A DNA stretch of 64,000 bases from Bacteroidetes bacterium 37-13 (GCA_001897535.1 MKTC01000016.1:958-64957); one strand, 5' to 3'. Counted from the first letter of the stretch, positions 1 through 9,362 are shown. Numbers and translations: made by a program. Notes: generated from the letters alone by a model not told the origin.

Positions 1-716
1 ATACAATTATTGATGGAACAGCTTGTAAAAAAATAGGAAAATCTTCATCTATATATACTTACGAAAGTAATGATACAGTTTACATCTACTTTGCAAATAA
101 GTTTAAACCTGTTTATTATTTTAATGCAAAAATTGGCGATACCGTTTCTTATTACAATAAACATTATTGGGATGGTAATTGTGGCATTGATAGCATAGTT
201 TATGCAGTAATTGATAAAATAGATTCAGTAAATGTTGGGAATAAATTTTTGAAAAAATTCCATAGCACAGTTATTGGCGATTCCTTGCCATGGGGGCAAA
301 ACGAATATTCTTATACAGAATATATTGGGTCTAACTATATCTACCCATATCTCTATTGTCCTAACTATGTAGATCAAGAATCCTATGGAATATGCAATTA
401 TGGCGACAGTACCATTCAGAATTTCTATGCTTTACAAAATAATTGTCTGAATGTTTCGGTAAACAATATACCTCCATTATCAGAAGCACTTTCTGTTTAT
501 CCCAATCCTGCCGCTAATACAGTAAACATATCTATTGCAGAAAACCAACCCGGGTTAAAATTGTTTGTAACAGATATAAACGGCAGCATAGTCCACAGCC
601 AAGCTATCTATTCAGAAACTACTTTAGATATAAATAACTGGGCTGCTGGGTTTTATTTTGTACGCATAGAAAGCAACGGCAAACTTATGGCAATGCGCAA
701 ATTTGTAAAGGAGTAA
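1..716 (+). CDS. T9SS type A sorting-domain protein, 5' truncated
   Basis: The reading frame is open from the left edge of the window (codons begin at base 3) to the TAA at 714-716, so the N-terminus lies outside. The body is rich in Tyr, Asn, Asp and Ser, as in secreted Bacteroidota proteins, and has no domain I recognise. The last ~75 residues are a typical T9SS type A C-terminal domain: the YPNPA motif near codon 500-515, then a beta-rich stretch ending in GFYFVRIESNGK...KFVKE. This domain directs export across the outer membrane and is then cleaved. An ATG at 249 is internal and not the start. A strong terminator follows at 739-769. Confidence 0.9.
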   Translation, partial: TIIDGTACKKIGKSSSIYTYESNDTVYIYFANKFKPVYYFNAKIGDTVSYYNKHYWDGNCGIDSIVYAVIDKIDSVNVGNKFLKKFHSTVIGDSLPWGQNEYSYTEYIGSNYIYPYLYCPNYVDQESYGICNYGDSTIQNFYALQNNCLNVSVNNIPPLSEALSVYPNPAANTVNISIAENQPGLKLFVTDINGSIVHSQAIYSETTLDINNWAAGFYFVRIESNGKLMAMRKFVKE

Positions 717-738
717 AAAATTAAGTTTATTTTTTTGC

Positions 739-769
739 AAGCTACACTTGTAATAGGTGTAGCTTTTTT
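739..769 (+). terminator. Rho-independent terminator after the first T9SS gene
   Basis: A perfect 9-bp stem (739-747 with 757-765) closes a 9-base loop and is followed by a run of T to 769. It lies 23 bases after the stop codon at 716. This is the textbook arrangement for intrinsic termination. Confidence 0.85.
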
Positions 770-790
770 GGGTAAACAATAGAACCAATC

Positions 791-1102
791 TCACACCTGC
801 TTATACTGCCCAACTGCTTTTAAATAGCCAATAATATGGCTAATAACAATTTTTATTTTTTCTTCAGGCATAAACAAGAAATGGTGAGCGCGTAGTTCTT
901 CCACAACATACGTTTTTAGTTCTTCTTCTTGCACTACCTTTCCCAAAGAATCGTTCCACTTAAAAATAAAAGTATCTAAAATTAAGTAAGCTTCGTGCTC
1001 GGCAATGTGAAAGTCAATATATTTATATACATACTTCACCGTTTCATAATAATCGGGAGCCTTGTTTTTATCCGGTTCCCATTTATCTAACGAACTTGCC
1101 AT
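791..1102 (-). CDS. Hypothetical protein of 103 residues
   Basis: I do not recognise this family. The start is set at the ATG at 1102 (MASSLDKWEP). The frame extends upstream to a TTG at 1144, but that would be a weaker start. The protein is acidic and probably soluble, with predicted helices rich in Tyr, Glu and Lys; no signal peptide or membrane segment is visible. It is convergent with the upstream T9SS gene and divergent from tryptophanase. It could be a small cytosolic protein with a lineage-specific role; nothing in the context points to a function. Confidence 0.6.
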   Translation of the reverse strand: MASSLDKWEPDKNKAPDYYETVKYVYKYIDFHIAEHEAYLILDTFIFKWNDSLGKVVQEEELKTYVVEELRAHHFLFMPEEKIKIVISHIIGYLKAVGQYKQV

Positions 1103-1295
1103 TGCGCTAATGTAAACCACATTATGAATTTCAAAAAGCAACAATCCACACGCTTTACTTTACAAAACACTTTTGCAAACACTTTTAAAATTTTCAACCT
1201 AAATATTTAGCAATATTGCAATCACCATCATAAAACACCAAGCGAAAAACATGCACTTTTGCACTTTATGAAACTACCAAAATACAATAAAAAAC

Positions 1296-2684
1296 ATGCA
1301 AGAAACTAAACAGCGTACACTCTGCGAACCTTTCAAAATAAAAATGGTTGAACCAATTAGGGTTACTACCAAAGCATATCGCGAAGAAGCCTTAAAAAAA
1401 GCCGGCTACAATCCGTTTTTGCTTAGTTCAAAAGATGTGTTTATTGATTTACTTACCGATAGTGGCACAGGGGCTATGAGCGATAAGCAATGGGGCGGAA
1501 TTATGACCGGAGATGAAAGCTATGCAGGCGCACTAAGTTGGGAACATTTAGAAGATGTAGTGAAAAAACTTTCGGGAATGCCTTATGTTTTACCCACGCA
1601 CCAAGGCAGAGCAGCAGAAAGAATTTTATATGGCATTTTAGGTGGCAAAGACAAGATATTTCTTAGTAATACACACTTTGATACTACCCGCGCCAACATT
1701 GAATTTACCGGAGCCACCGCCTTTGATTTAATGCCTGATGAAGCTAACGACCCTGAACTTTTTTTACCCTTTAAAGGCAACATAGATTTAGAAAAAACAG
1801 AGCAACATATTTTAAAATACGGCAAAGAAAATATTGCCGCAGTAGTTTTAACCGTTACCAATAATTCTTCGGGAGGCCAGCCCGTGAGTATGGAAAATGC
1901 CAAAGCCCTGCGTGCACTTTGCGATAGGCACCATATACTTTTGGTAATTGATGGTTGCCGCGTGGCAGAAAACAGCTATTTTATTAAGCACCGCGAAAAA
2001 GGCTACGAAGATAAATCGTACTATGCCATTGCTAAAGAAATGCTCAGCTTGGGCGATGCATTTGTAATGAGCGCTAAAAAAGATGGCATGGTGAACATTG
2101 GCGGATTACTTACTCTAAAAAATGAAGCACTTGCCACAAAATGCAAAAACCTACTTATTATTTCCGAAGGTTTTACAACCTATGGCGGACTTGCCGGAAG
2201 AGATATGGAGGCACTTGCTATTGGACTTACAGAAGTTTTTGATCCTGATTACTTACATTACAGAATAAGAAGCACTGCCTACTTAGGCGAACATCTGAAA
2301 GAAAAAGGAATTCCGGTAGTTTGGCCGATTGGTGGCCATGCCGTTTATATTGATGCCAAGCAACTCTATCCTAACATTCCGATAAACCAATATCCGGGGC
2401 AAGCATTGGTCTGCGATTTATATGTGCAAGGCGGCATTCGCAGTGTAGAAATCGGAAGCGTAATGTTTGGGAAATATGATGCAAGCGGAGCCTTGATTCC
2501 TGCGAAAAATGAATTAGTTCGTTTGGCAATCCCACGCAGAGTTTACACTCAAAGCCACATAGATTATGCATTAGATGTATTTGACGATATTTTAAACCTT
2601 CGCAACCAAACCAAAGGCTATAAAATAACTTACGAACCTGAATTTTTAAGACACTTCACCGCAAGGCTTGAGAAAATTGCATAG
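1296..2684 (+). CDS. tnaA: Tryptophanase (tryptophan indole-lyase)
   Basis: PLP enzyme of the beta-eliminating lyase family, splitting L-tryptophan into indole, pyruvate and ammonia. The 462 residues match the family length. Landmarks: IDLLTDSGTGAMSD (~50-63), THQGR (~101-105), NNSSGGQPVS (~189-198), and MSAKKD (258-263), where the second Lys (K262) should form the PLP aldimine. Tyrosine phenol-lyase is the close alternative. The stretch EPIRVTTKAYREEA, the EIGS segment and the YTQSHID motif near the C-terminus fit tryptophanase better. No tna permease or leader peptide lies next to it. The prfB promoter appears to sit in its last codons. Confidence 0.88.
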   Translation: MQETKQRTLCEPFKIKMVEPIRVTTKAYREEALKKAGYNPFLLSSKDVFIDLLTDSGTGAMSDKQWGGIMTGDESYAGALSWEHLEDVVKKLSGMPYVLPTHQGRAAERILYGILGGKDKIFLSNTHFDTTRANIEFTGATAFDLMPDEANDPELFLPFKGNIDLEKTEQHILKYGKENIAAVVLTVTNNSSGGQPVSMENAKALRALCDRHHILLVIDGCRVAENSYFIKHREKGYEDKSYYAIAKEMLSLGDAFVMSAKKDGMVNIGGLLTLKNEALATKCKNLLIISEGFTTYGGLAGRDMEALAIGLTEVFDPDYLHYRIRSTAYLGEHLKEKGIPVVWPIGGHAVYIDAKQLYPNIPINQYPGQALVCDLYVQGGIRSVEIGSVMFGKYDASGALIPAKNELVRLAIPRRVYTQSHIDYALDVFDDILNLRNQTKGYKITYEPEFLRHFTARLEKIA

Positions 2685-2698
2685 TATTTCTACATTCG
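2668..2698 (+). promoter_or_regulatory. Probable prfB promoter
   Basis: A TTG (2668-2670) lies 20 bases upstream of TACATTCG (2691-2698), matching the Bacteroidota housekeeping pattern TTTG-N17-23-TAnnTTTG with one mismatch in the -7 box. It overlaps the end of tnaA and lies 22 bases before the prfB ATG at 2721. This suggests prfB is transcribed on its own. Confidence 0.5.
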
Positions 2699-2720
2699 CC
2701 ACTCAAATATTTCAACTAAT

Positions 2721-3813
2721 ATGACTTTAGAGAATATAAATGATATGAAGAGCCGCTTAGAGGCTTTGAGGAGATTTCTTTGACATCGAAAACAGAAAAC
2801 TCAAAATACTACAAGACGAACAAACAACACTTCACCCCGATTTTTGGAATAAACCGGAAAAAGCAGAAGAACTTTTAAAAGGAATAAAGCTAAATAAACA
2901 GTGGATTGAAGTGTATGAAAACGCTGCAAAAGAAGTGGACGACACTTCGGTAATGCGCGATTTTTTTGAAGCCGGAGAAGCGGAAGAAAGCGACCTGAAG
3001 GCACAATATAATCAAGCCGTTGAAGCAGTTGAGGAATTAGAATTTAAGAGTACGCTCAACTCAAAAGAAGACCAATTTGCCGCAATTTTGGAAATAAACT
3101 CCGGTGCCGGAGGAACAGAAAGTTGCGATTGGGCTTCCATGCTTTTGCGCATGTATTTAATGTGGGCAGATAAACACGGCTATAAAGTTTCGGAACTGGA
3201 AAGAACAGATGGCGATGTAGCTGGAATAAAATCAGTTTCCATACAAATAGATGGTGATTTTGCTTATGGATATTTAAAAGGCGAAAATGGCGTTCACCGT
3301 TTGGTACGCATCTCTCCTTTCGATTCCAATGCTAAACGACATACTTCTTTTGCCTCAGTGTTTGTGTATCCTGTAGCAGATGATACGGTTGAAATAAATA
3401 TTCCGGCATCAGAATTAGAATGGGATACTTTTAGAAGTAGTGGAGCCGGTGGGCAAAACGTAAACAAGGTTGAAACTGCGGTGCGTTTAAAACACTTACC
3501 TTCCGGCATTGTAGTAACCTGCCAAATTACACGCTCACAACACGATAACCGCGAACGTGCATTGCAAATGCTTAAAAGCCGCTTATACGAAATTGAAGTT
3601 CAAAAGCGCAACGAAGAGCGAGATAAAGTAGAAGGGACAAAACTTAAAATTGAATGGGGTTCGCAGATACGTAATTATGTTTTGCATCCTTACAAACTGA
3701 TAAAAGACACCAGAACCAATTTTGAAGTATCGAATATTCAGCCAGTTTTAGATGGGGAATTAGACGGTTTTATTAAAGCATATTTGTTACATGCTACTAA
3801 GAAATTGGGGTAA
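2721..3813 (+). CDS. prfB: Peptide chain release factor 2 with programmed +1 frameshift
   Basis: Releases finished peptides at UGA and UAA codons. Translation starts at ATG 2721, reads 20 codons and meets an in-frame TGA at 2781-2783. The rest of RF2 is in the +1 frame, so the product is join(2721-2780, 2782-3813), 363 residues. The shift site CTT TGA C (2778-2784) is preceded by AGGAG (2769-2773), the same layout as the classical prfB autoregulatory frameshift. After the shift the protein continues DIENRKLK. It carries the stop-codon-recognition SPF tripeptide (~198-200) and the catalytic GGQ motif (~243-245). Low RF2 favours the frameshift and so restores RF2 level. The gene is intact, not broken. 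Confidence 0.96.
2769..2784 (+). promoter_or_regulatory. prfB +1 frameshift signal
   Basis: The signal consists of an internal Shine-Dalgarno-like AGGAG, four spacer bases, the slippery CTT, the in-frame TGA and a following C. The ribosome pauses at the UGA when RF2 is scarce and slips one base forward on CUU-U. Confidence 0.93.
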
Positions 3814-3827
3814 AGAAAGGGCTTCGA

Positions 3828-3890
3828 CTTCGCTCAGTCTGACAAACCAACTTCGCTCAGCCTGACAAACCAACTTTACTCAACTCAGAG
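3828..3890. repeat. Intergenic tandem repeat, ~23-bp unit
   Basis: Two near-identical 23-bp units (3828-3850 and 3851-3873) of the form CTTCGCTCAGNCTGACAAAC plus CAA are followed by a third, decayed copy (from 3874). A partial copy precedes them (3822-3827). The unit resembles the CTTCGCTCAG...CTGACA repeats often scattered between genes in Bacteroidota. It lies just after prfB and before the bidirectional terminator. Confidence 0.7.
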
Positions 3891-3933
3891 CCAAGAATCA
3901 AGAAAAGCCAAACACACAGTAAACAACAAACAA

Positions 3934-3965
3934 AAAAGGGCTGCACTAAAAAATGCAGCCCTTTT
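3934..3965. terminator. Bidirectional terminator between prfB and the M43 protease gene
   Basis: A perfect 12-bp stem (3934-3945 with 3954-3965) with an 8-base loop has A-runs on the left and T-runs on the right, so it can end transcripts from both convergent genes. Confidence 0.85.
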
Positions 3966-3987
3966 GCTTATTAAAACTACTTAGTAA

Positions 3988-6093
3988 TTATTCAGTAATT
4001 ATTGCTTTTGCGCCAAACACTTGTGAAGCTGTTTTTACTTTTACAAAGTAAACTCCTGTTGATGGGAATGTAGATTTATCGAAGTCAAATCTGTTTTCTC
4101 CGGCATTTATATTGCCTTTGTAAACAGTAGAAACCAATTTGCCACTCACATCAAAAATTTCGATAGTAGCATCTTCGCTTACTTCAGAAGTGAACATTAA
4201 AGAAGTGTTTCCATTTGAAGGATTTGGGAATACTTTAAGTACGCCATTATTAAACACTGTTTCGTTTATTCCAGTAACATCTACTCCACCAATATTTATG
4301 TCATCAATATAAAAGTTATTGCTCAAATTAGAACTCTTGTATTGAATTTTAAATAGCACATTTGGCTTTTTAATATTGCCTGACATTGTAAATGTTTCTT
4401 TCTGCCAATAAAAACCTGCTGTAGGAACATAATTAGCAAGCGTATAACCGCCATTTACTATTTTATGTCCTCCAATGCCGCGTAGAAATAACCAGTTGGC
4501 TCCACAGTTGATACTCGCATATATTTTTATAGAATCTACACTTTTATCTGAATAGAATTGATCTGCTGAAGCCAGTGAATAATAGAAAGAGAATGTCATA
4601 TTTGTAAGTCCCGACAAATCCATTGCAGGGCTTACAATTTCTTCCACATCACTTTCGCGTGTTAGCTTATAGTTGTTCACCATGTAACAGTGATTACCGC
4701 TACGGGCAGCAACATTTGTAGGTTTAAAATAGGAAGGTGTACCTCCGTAATTTATAGAAGTCCATTGGTCAAAAGCATCAGACCCTTCAAAGTTCTCATA
4801 AAAAGGAGCTGTATGAAAAACGTTACCTTCGCTAACATACACAGCAAAAGAATCCACAGAAGTAGTACTTCCATATCCATTTCCAACTGATAATTTTACA
4901 ATTTTCCAACCCGGAGTAAAATAACTTACAGAAACTACTGAATCTGTAGAGTTTTGAATATCTGCATCATCGCCAAATTCCCATAATCTTTCGCTTGGCT
5001 CTCTAAAACCATTATATGAAGCATCAATAAATTTTACAGGATTTCCCACACAGGTATATAATGTAGTTGTACCGAAAGCTGCAATTGGTTTGCTGGCTGG
5101 ATCATCTATATCGTATGGGTCATTCGTTCCTGTTAAGGTTAAATTAGCACAATCCCACAAATTACGTCTTGAAGAAATTGTTGAATTTAGTGTTGCTAAC
5201 ATTCTTGTTTTTTGCCCTTCTGTAAACATTTTTGAGCAATAAGAATAGTCCATATAATTTTGAACATTCTCGATTGTGCCAATTTCACATTCATTCATAT
5301 TTAAGTTACAACTTAGGTTTGAACCTTTTGTAATTGGCGTATCATTCACGCCATCATCACCACAAGCAACACCTGGTTGGTTAGAACCTCCCCACACGTG
5401 TGGCAAATTTAGGTAGTGCCCAACTTCGTGTGTAAGTGCTCGTGAATTGTATGGTTTACTGGTACCAATACTTCCAATATAATTATGCAAAATCATTATG
5501 CCATCTTTATCGGTAATATATCCGGCAACTGTTGCAGGTAAATAAGCATATCCTGCCACTCCATCTTCCATAGAACTGCAAACCCACACATTCAAATATT
5601 TATCGCGTGGCCAAGGATCTACTTTAGCGTTATCGTTTCCGCTATATGCCTGCATCACAGCGTGACGAATTATACCATTAGTTGGATTGCCTTTGGGATC
5701 TAAATGTGCTAAGCGGAACTCAACACCAATATCTCCAATAATATTTTTAAATGCAGCCACAACATCAGCAGTATCTGCATTGCGCTTGTTATAGTCATCA
5801 TTTAAAATGCGCACTTGGTCTATTACCTGAGCATCAGAAATATTTTCCGGACCAAAATTGTGTAAGATGTGAAACACTATCGGAATAATAATCGGGCAAT
5901 CTCTGCCTGCAGCAGATTTATGAGGTTGCAAAGCATACTGTGCTGTGAAATCATTCAAGGCTTTTTCAACATCCAAAATAGATGGATCTGCTTTAATTGC
6001 CTCTTGTGTTTTTTCTGTTGTGCCGCACACAAAATTTTGTGCATTTGCAAATAACATTGCACCGGAAAAAATAATGGTAAGTACTTTTTTCAT
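3988..6093 (-). CDS. Secreted M43 (pappalysin-like) zinc metalloprotease with T9SS sorting domain
   Basis: 701-residue secreted protease. A signal peptide (1-18, ending FANAQ) is followed by the metzincin domain. The zinc motif HEVGHYLNLPH (222-232) and the Met-turn NYMDYS (279-284) are typical of peptidase family M43. A PKD-like domain follows (about 335-430, WEFGDD), then a jelly-roll-like adhesion region with an FENFEGS-type start (about 440-610). The last ~75 residues are a T9SS type A domain (VFPNPSNG). It probably acts outside the cell on proteins or is surface-attached. It is transcribed alone and ends at the shared terminator with prfB. Confidence 0.93.
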   Translation of the reverse strand: MKKVLTIIFSGAMLFANAQNFVCGTTEKTQEAIKADPSILDVEKALNDFTAQYALQPHKSAAGRDCPIIIPIVFHILHNFGPENISDAQVIDQVRILNDDYNKRNADTADVVAAFKNIIGDIGVEFRLAHLDPKGNPTNGIIRHAVMQAYSGNDNAKVDPWPRDKYLNVWVCSSMEDGVAGYAYLPATVAGYITDKDGIMILHNYIGSIGTSKPYNSRALTHEVGHYLNLPHVWGGSNQPGVACGDDGVNDTPITKGSNLSCNLNMNECEIGTIENVQNYMDYSYCSKMFTEGQKTRMLATLNSTISSRRNLWDCANLTLTGTNDPYDIDDPASKPIAAFGTTTLYTCVGNPVKFIDASYNGFREPSERLWEFGDDADIQNSTDSVVSVSYFTPGWKIVKLSVGNGYGSTTSVDSFAVYVSEGNVFHTAPFYENFEGSDAFDQWTSINYGGTPSYFKPTNVAARSGNHCYMVNNYKLTRESDVEEIVSPAMDLSGLTNMTFSFYYSLASADQFYSDKSVDSIKIYASINCGANWLFLRGIGGHKIVNGGYTLANYVPTAGFYWQKETFTMSGNIKKPNVLFKIQYKSSNLSNNFYIDDINIGGVDVTGINETVFNNGVLKVFPNPSNGNTSLMFTSEVSEDATIEIFDVSGKLVSTVYKGNINAGENRFDFDKSTFPSTGVYFVKVKTASQVFGAKAIITE

Positions 6094-6386
6094 TTATTCC
6101 CTTGTTTCAGATTTAACTAATAATATTTTATATAAGAGTTTAGAGTGTAAATATACGATTACTAAAACTCATTTTGTAATCTTTTTACAAGATTATCATT
6201 CGTTCAAAATAATATTGCTTGCTTTTAACAAATAAAACTTTGTAACCAAATATTACCTGAAAGACAATCGCGCTGAATTCAATTCAAATTTATTTTAATA
6301 AATAATTCCCAACCTTAAACTAAGTTACTAAGATTAAAATTTGCACAAAATTTTCGTTCTATAAACACTAATAATACTTTTACGGC

Positions 6387-7370
6387 ATGAGTAAAGTTTC
6401 CACACCACTTACAGAAATGTTAGGAATAGATTATCCTGTAATTATGGCTCCAATGTTTTTGGTAAGTAATGCCAAAATGGTTATTGAAGCATGCAATGCC
6501 GGAATTGCAGGAACAGTTCCTGCGCTCAACTACCGCACCGATGCAGAATTTAGAAAAGCATTGGAAGAAATAAAAAGTTCAACCAACAAAGCATTTGGCG
6601 TAAATATCATCACTAACAAATCAAATATTAGAATGAAGGAAAACCTTCAATCGTGTTTAGATTACGAAGTGCCATTTATTATTACTTCACTCGGAAGCCC
6701 GGAAGAGGTTATTAAAGAAGCTCACAAAAAGGGCATAAAAGTTTTTTGCGATGTAGTTGATGTAAAATTCGCCCAAAAAGTTGAAGCCTTAGGTGCAGAT
6801 GCAGTAATTGCAGTAAACAACAGAGCCGGAGGGCATGCCGGAGATTTATCACCAGAGGAACTCATTCCATTGTTAGTAAAAAACTGCAAAATTCCCATTA
6901 TATCAGCCGGTGGTGCAGGCGATTCAAAAAGTATAAATCATATTCTTTCGCTTGGGGCTTGCGGAGTTTCTGTGGGCAGTATTTTTATTGCCAGCCACGA
7001 ATCGCCCGTAACACAAGAATACAAACAAGCCTGCGTTCATTATAGTTCAAAAGACATTGTGATGACCACTCGGCTTTCAGGTACGCCTTGCACTGTAATC
7101 AATACGCCTTATGTGCAACAAATTGGAACACAACAAAATTGGCTTGAAACCATTTTAAACAAGAATAAAAAACTAAAGAAATATGTAAAAATGCTCACTT
7201 TTTATAGAGGCATGAAGATGCTTGAAAAAGCTGCATTTAGCGCTACATACCAAACAATGTGGTGTGCCGGACCTACCATTGACTTTGTGAAAGAAATAAG
7301 ACCATTAAAAAACATAGTAGAAGAATTAGTAGTAGGCATTACTACACAAAAAGCAAACCAAACCGTTTAA
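6387..7370 (+). CDS. Nitronate monooxygenase family flavoprotein
   Basis: 327-residue TIM-barrel FMN enzyme of the 2-nitropropane dioxygenase/nitronate monooxygenase family. Landmarks are PVIMAPM near the N-terminus (~17-23), the phosphate/FMN loop NNRAGGHAGD (~144-153) and ISAGGAGD (~171-178). Family members oxidise alkyl nitronates such as propionate-3-nitronate; the related FabK enoyl-ACP reductase shares the fold, so substrate is inferred. A TTTC-N19-TACTTTTA promoter-like pair (6352-6382) would place the transcript start almost at the ATG. The next gene follows after 8 bases and is probably co-transcribed. Confidence 0.85.
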   Translation: MSKVSTPLTEMLGIDYPVIMAPMFLVSNAKMVIEACNAGIAGTVPALNYRTDAEFRKALEEIKSSTNKAFGVNIITNKSNIRMKENLQSCLDYEVPFIITSLGSPEEVIKEAHKKGIKVFCDVVDVKFAQKVEALGADAVIAVNNRAGGHAGDLSPEELIPLLVKNCKIPIISAGGAGDSKSINHILSLGACGVSVGSIFIASHESPVTQEYKQACVHYSSKDIVMTTRLSGTPCTVINTPYVQQIGTQQNWLETILNKNKKLKKYVKMLTFYRGMKMLEKAAFSATYQTMWCAGPTIDFVKEIRPLKNIVEELVVGITTQKANQTV

Positions 7371-7378
7371 AAAAGAAG

Positions 7379-7888
7379 ATGAAACTAAACACTAAGATAA
7401 TTATAGCAGCAACTCTTTTATTGTTTACTATTTCTGCCTGCAGAAAAATACAAGAAGATAACCTAATTAAAGGGCTTTGGCAAGTTGAGAGCATCTCGAT
7501 AGACACTTCAACAATGCTTAATAGAAATACCACTTTTGTACGCAATTTGATTGATACTGCCAATGCACGCAATGGAAACTATCTAAATGCCTTTTTAGAT
7601 GGCTATACTGCCAATAGCAGCAATGCTTACTACAGAATAGATTATCAGCGCGATGGTATAGTTTTTACTTACTATAATATTGGCGACTCAAATGTATATT
7701 CAACCATTGGTAAATGGGAGTTGCCTAAAAACAATTTACTAATACAAAAAGTAGATAAGTTTTTAGATGGACAATTCACGATTAAACAACTAAACACTAC
7801 AAGTTACAGCTATAAATCAACCAATAACTATATTAAGTTTTTAGATGACACCGTTTCGCTGGAAGTGAAGATTAAAAAAGTGCCATAG
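7379..7888 (+). CDS. Lipocalin-like lipoprotein, function unknown
   Basis: 169 residues starting with a lipoprotein signal peptide (lipobox FTISAC, Cys 21). The mature part opens with IKGLWQVESI and continues with alternating beta strands, as in the small lipocalin-like lipoproteins common in Bacteroidota. It should be anchored in the periplasm or outer membrane. It sits 8 bases after the nitronate monooxygenase gene and ahead of a strong terminator, so the two likely share an mRNA. No ligand can be inferred. Confidence 0.75.
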   Translation: MKLNTKIIIAATLLLFTISACRKIQEDNLIKGLWQVESISIDTSTMLNRNTTFVRNLIDTANARNGNYLNAFLDGYTANSSNAYYRIDYQRDGIVFTYYNIGDSNVYSTIGKWELPKNNLLIQKVDKFLDGQFTIKQLNTTSYSYKSTNNYIKFLDDTVSLEVKIKKVP

Positions 7889-7910
7889 CCTATCAAAATT
7901 TTGGTCAATA

Positions 7911-7946
7911 AAAATGCCGTAGAAATCTAAATCTCTACGGCATTTT
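7911..7946. terminator. Bidirectional terminator
   Basis: A perfect 13-bp stem (7911-7923 with 7934-7946) and 10-base loop, flanked by A and T runs, separates the convergent lipoprotein and peroxiredoxin genes. Confidence 0.88.
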
Positions 7947-7967
7947 GTATTTTAGTTATACTAATTT

Positions 7968-8600
7968 CTAGTTAGCAGCCAAATAACTTGCAACGCCATC
8001 GTGCGTAGCTTTCAAACCGTCCTTTCCGGCACTCCAATTGGCAGGGCAAACTTCACCATGTTGCTCAAAAAATTGAAGAGAATCAACCATTCTAAGTGCT
8101 TCATCAATATTTCTACCCAATGGCAAATCGTTTACTAATTGATGGCGAACTACACCTTCTTTATCAATCAAAAACAAACCGCGATATGCAATCAACTCAG
8201 CAGTAGCTTGCATTTGGTCGTTATCATCGTAAAAATAAGCCCCATTTAAAACATCGTAGTTGGCAGAGATTGTTTTATTAGTATCTGCAACTAACGGATA
8301 GGTAACACCTTGAATTCCGCCTTTGTTTTTTGGCAATTGCAACCAACCCCAGTGGCTTTGTTCTGTATCGGTAGAAACACCAACAACCACAGTTCCTTTA
8401 CTTTCAAACTCAGCTAATTTTTCTTGGAAAGCGTGCAACTCCGTTGGGCACACAAACGTGAAATCTTTTGGATAAAAGAATAACACTACGTGTTTCTTTC
8501 CAATGTATTGCTCCAATGAAAAATTCTCAACAATATCCGAACCGTTTAAAACGGCAGCAGCCTTAAATAAAGGTGCTTTTTTTCCTACTAATACAGCCAT
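7968..8600 (-). CDS. Typical 2-Cys peroxiredoxin
   Basis: 210-residue AhpC/Prx1-type peroxidase that reduces hydrogen peroxide and alkyl hydroperoxides using thioredoxin-like donors. The peroxidatic Cys is in FYPKDFTFVCPTE (~42-54) and the resolving Cys in HGEVCPANW (~180-188). The GG(I)QG region (~94-97) stands where sensitive peroxiredoxins carry GGLG, but the C-terminus has no clear YF motif. This suggests a form less prone to overoxidation. It has no signal peptide and is cytosolic. It heads a block of envelope redox genes but has its own intergenic region on both sides. Confidence 0.94.
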   Translation of the reverse strand: MAVLVGKKAPLFKAAAVLNGSDIVENFSLEQYIGKKHVVLFFYPKDFTFVCPTELHAFQEKLAEFESKGTVVVGVSTDTEQSHWGWLQLPKNKGGIQGVTYPLVADTNKTISANYDVLNGAYFYDDNDQMQATAELIAYRGLFLIDKEGVVRHQLVNDLPLGRNIDEALRMVDSLQFFEQHGEVCPANWSAGKDGLKATHDGVASYLAAN

Positions 8601-8684
8601 AATAATTTCTTGTTTTTGTTTAAATAATCGTGTGCAAAATTAAGAACTAAAGCTATAAACCAAAGCCAAATCTTTGTAAAACAA

Positions 8685-9326
8685 TTATGGATTTTCTTTA
8701 AATAACTTAGCCAAATCTCCAATCAATTTATCTACCGATTCAGGATTGGTGCCATCATAATAACCGCGAATTTTTCCGTCTTTATCTGCCAATACAAAAT
8801 TTCCACTATGCGCAAAACCACCCGGGCTTTCAGGATCTTCTTGTGCAGCAATTAGATATTTGTCGGCAGTAGCAAATAACTGTTCTTTATCTCCGGTAAG
8901 GAAATACCAATTTTTATCAATGCCCAATTTATGCGCAAACTCAAATAGAACATGTACTGAATCGCGCTTTGGATCTATGGTGTGTGAGAGAATTAAAAAA
9001 TCGTTTCGCTTGCCATACTTCTCATAAACACGCAACATTTGCGCTTTCATTTTTGGGCAAATACTCGGGCATTTGGTAAAGAAAAAATCAGCTACAAAAT
9101 ATTTTCCTGCCACATCTTTTTCTGTAACCGTATCCCCAAACTGATTTATAAATTTAAACTTTGGAACAGTATATGCAGATGTATCTTCCACAATTTCGCC
9201 ATTCACTATTCGCTTTACAGAAATTCTTTCTACCACCGGATTACTATTGCTCTGGCAGGATTGTAATATTATGGCTACCAACAAAAGCAGAAATAAACAT
9301 TGAAAATATTTTCTTTTACTAAACAT
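8685..9326 (-). CDS. SCO1/SenC-family copper chaperone lipoprotein
   Basis: 213 residues with a lipoprotein signal peptide (lipobox ILQSC, Cys 24) and a thioredoxin-fold SCO domain. The copper-binding CPSIC pair is Cys 86 and Cys 90, and the distal ligand His 173 is in GGFAHSGNF. SCO proteins deliver copper to the CuA site of cytochrome c oxidase or act as thiol oxidoreductases. It lies 36 bases downstream of the diheme cytochrome gene 9363-10457 on the same strand, so the two probably share a transcript. This fits a role in envelope electron transfer or copper handling. Confidence 0.93.
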   Translation of the reverse strand: MFSKRKYFQCLFLLLLVAIILQSCQSNSNPVVERISVKRIVNGEIVEDTSAYTVPKFKFINQFGDTVTEKDVAGKYFVADFFFTKCPSICPKMKAQMLRVYEKYGKRNDFLILSHTIDPKRDSVHVLFEFAHKLGIDKNWYFLTGDKEQLFATADKYLIAAQEDPESPGGFAHSGNFVLADKDGKIRGYYDGTNPESVDKLIGDLAKLFKENP

Positions 9327-9362
9327 ATTATACGTAGAATTTTAAAATAAAATTTTATAAAA

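Noticed and set aside
2911-3813. RF2 as a truncated or frame-broken gene starting at an internal ATG
   Set aside because: The upstream ATG, CTT TGA C site and AGGAG show the well-known programmed frameshift, so the gene is intact.
6094-6386. Interval before the nitronate monooxygenase gene as a site for a hidden gene
   Set aside because: Open frames there are short and antisense or out of phase; it fits two divergent promoters.
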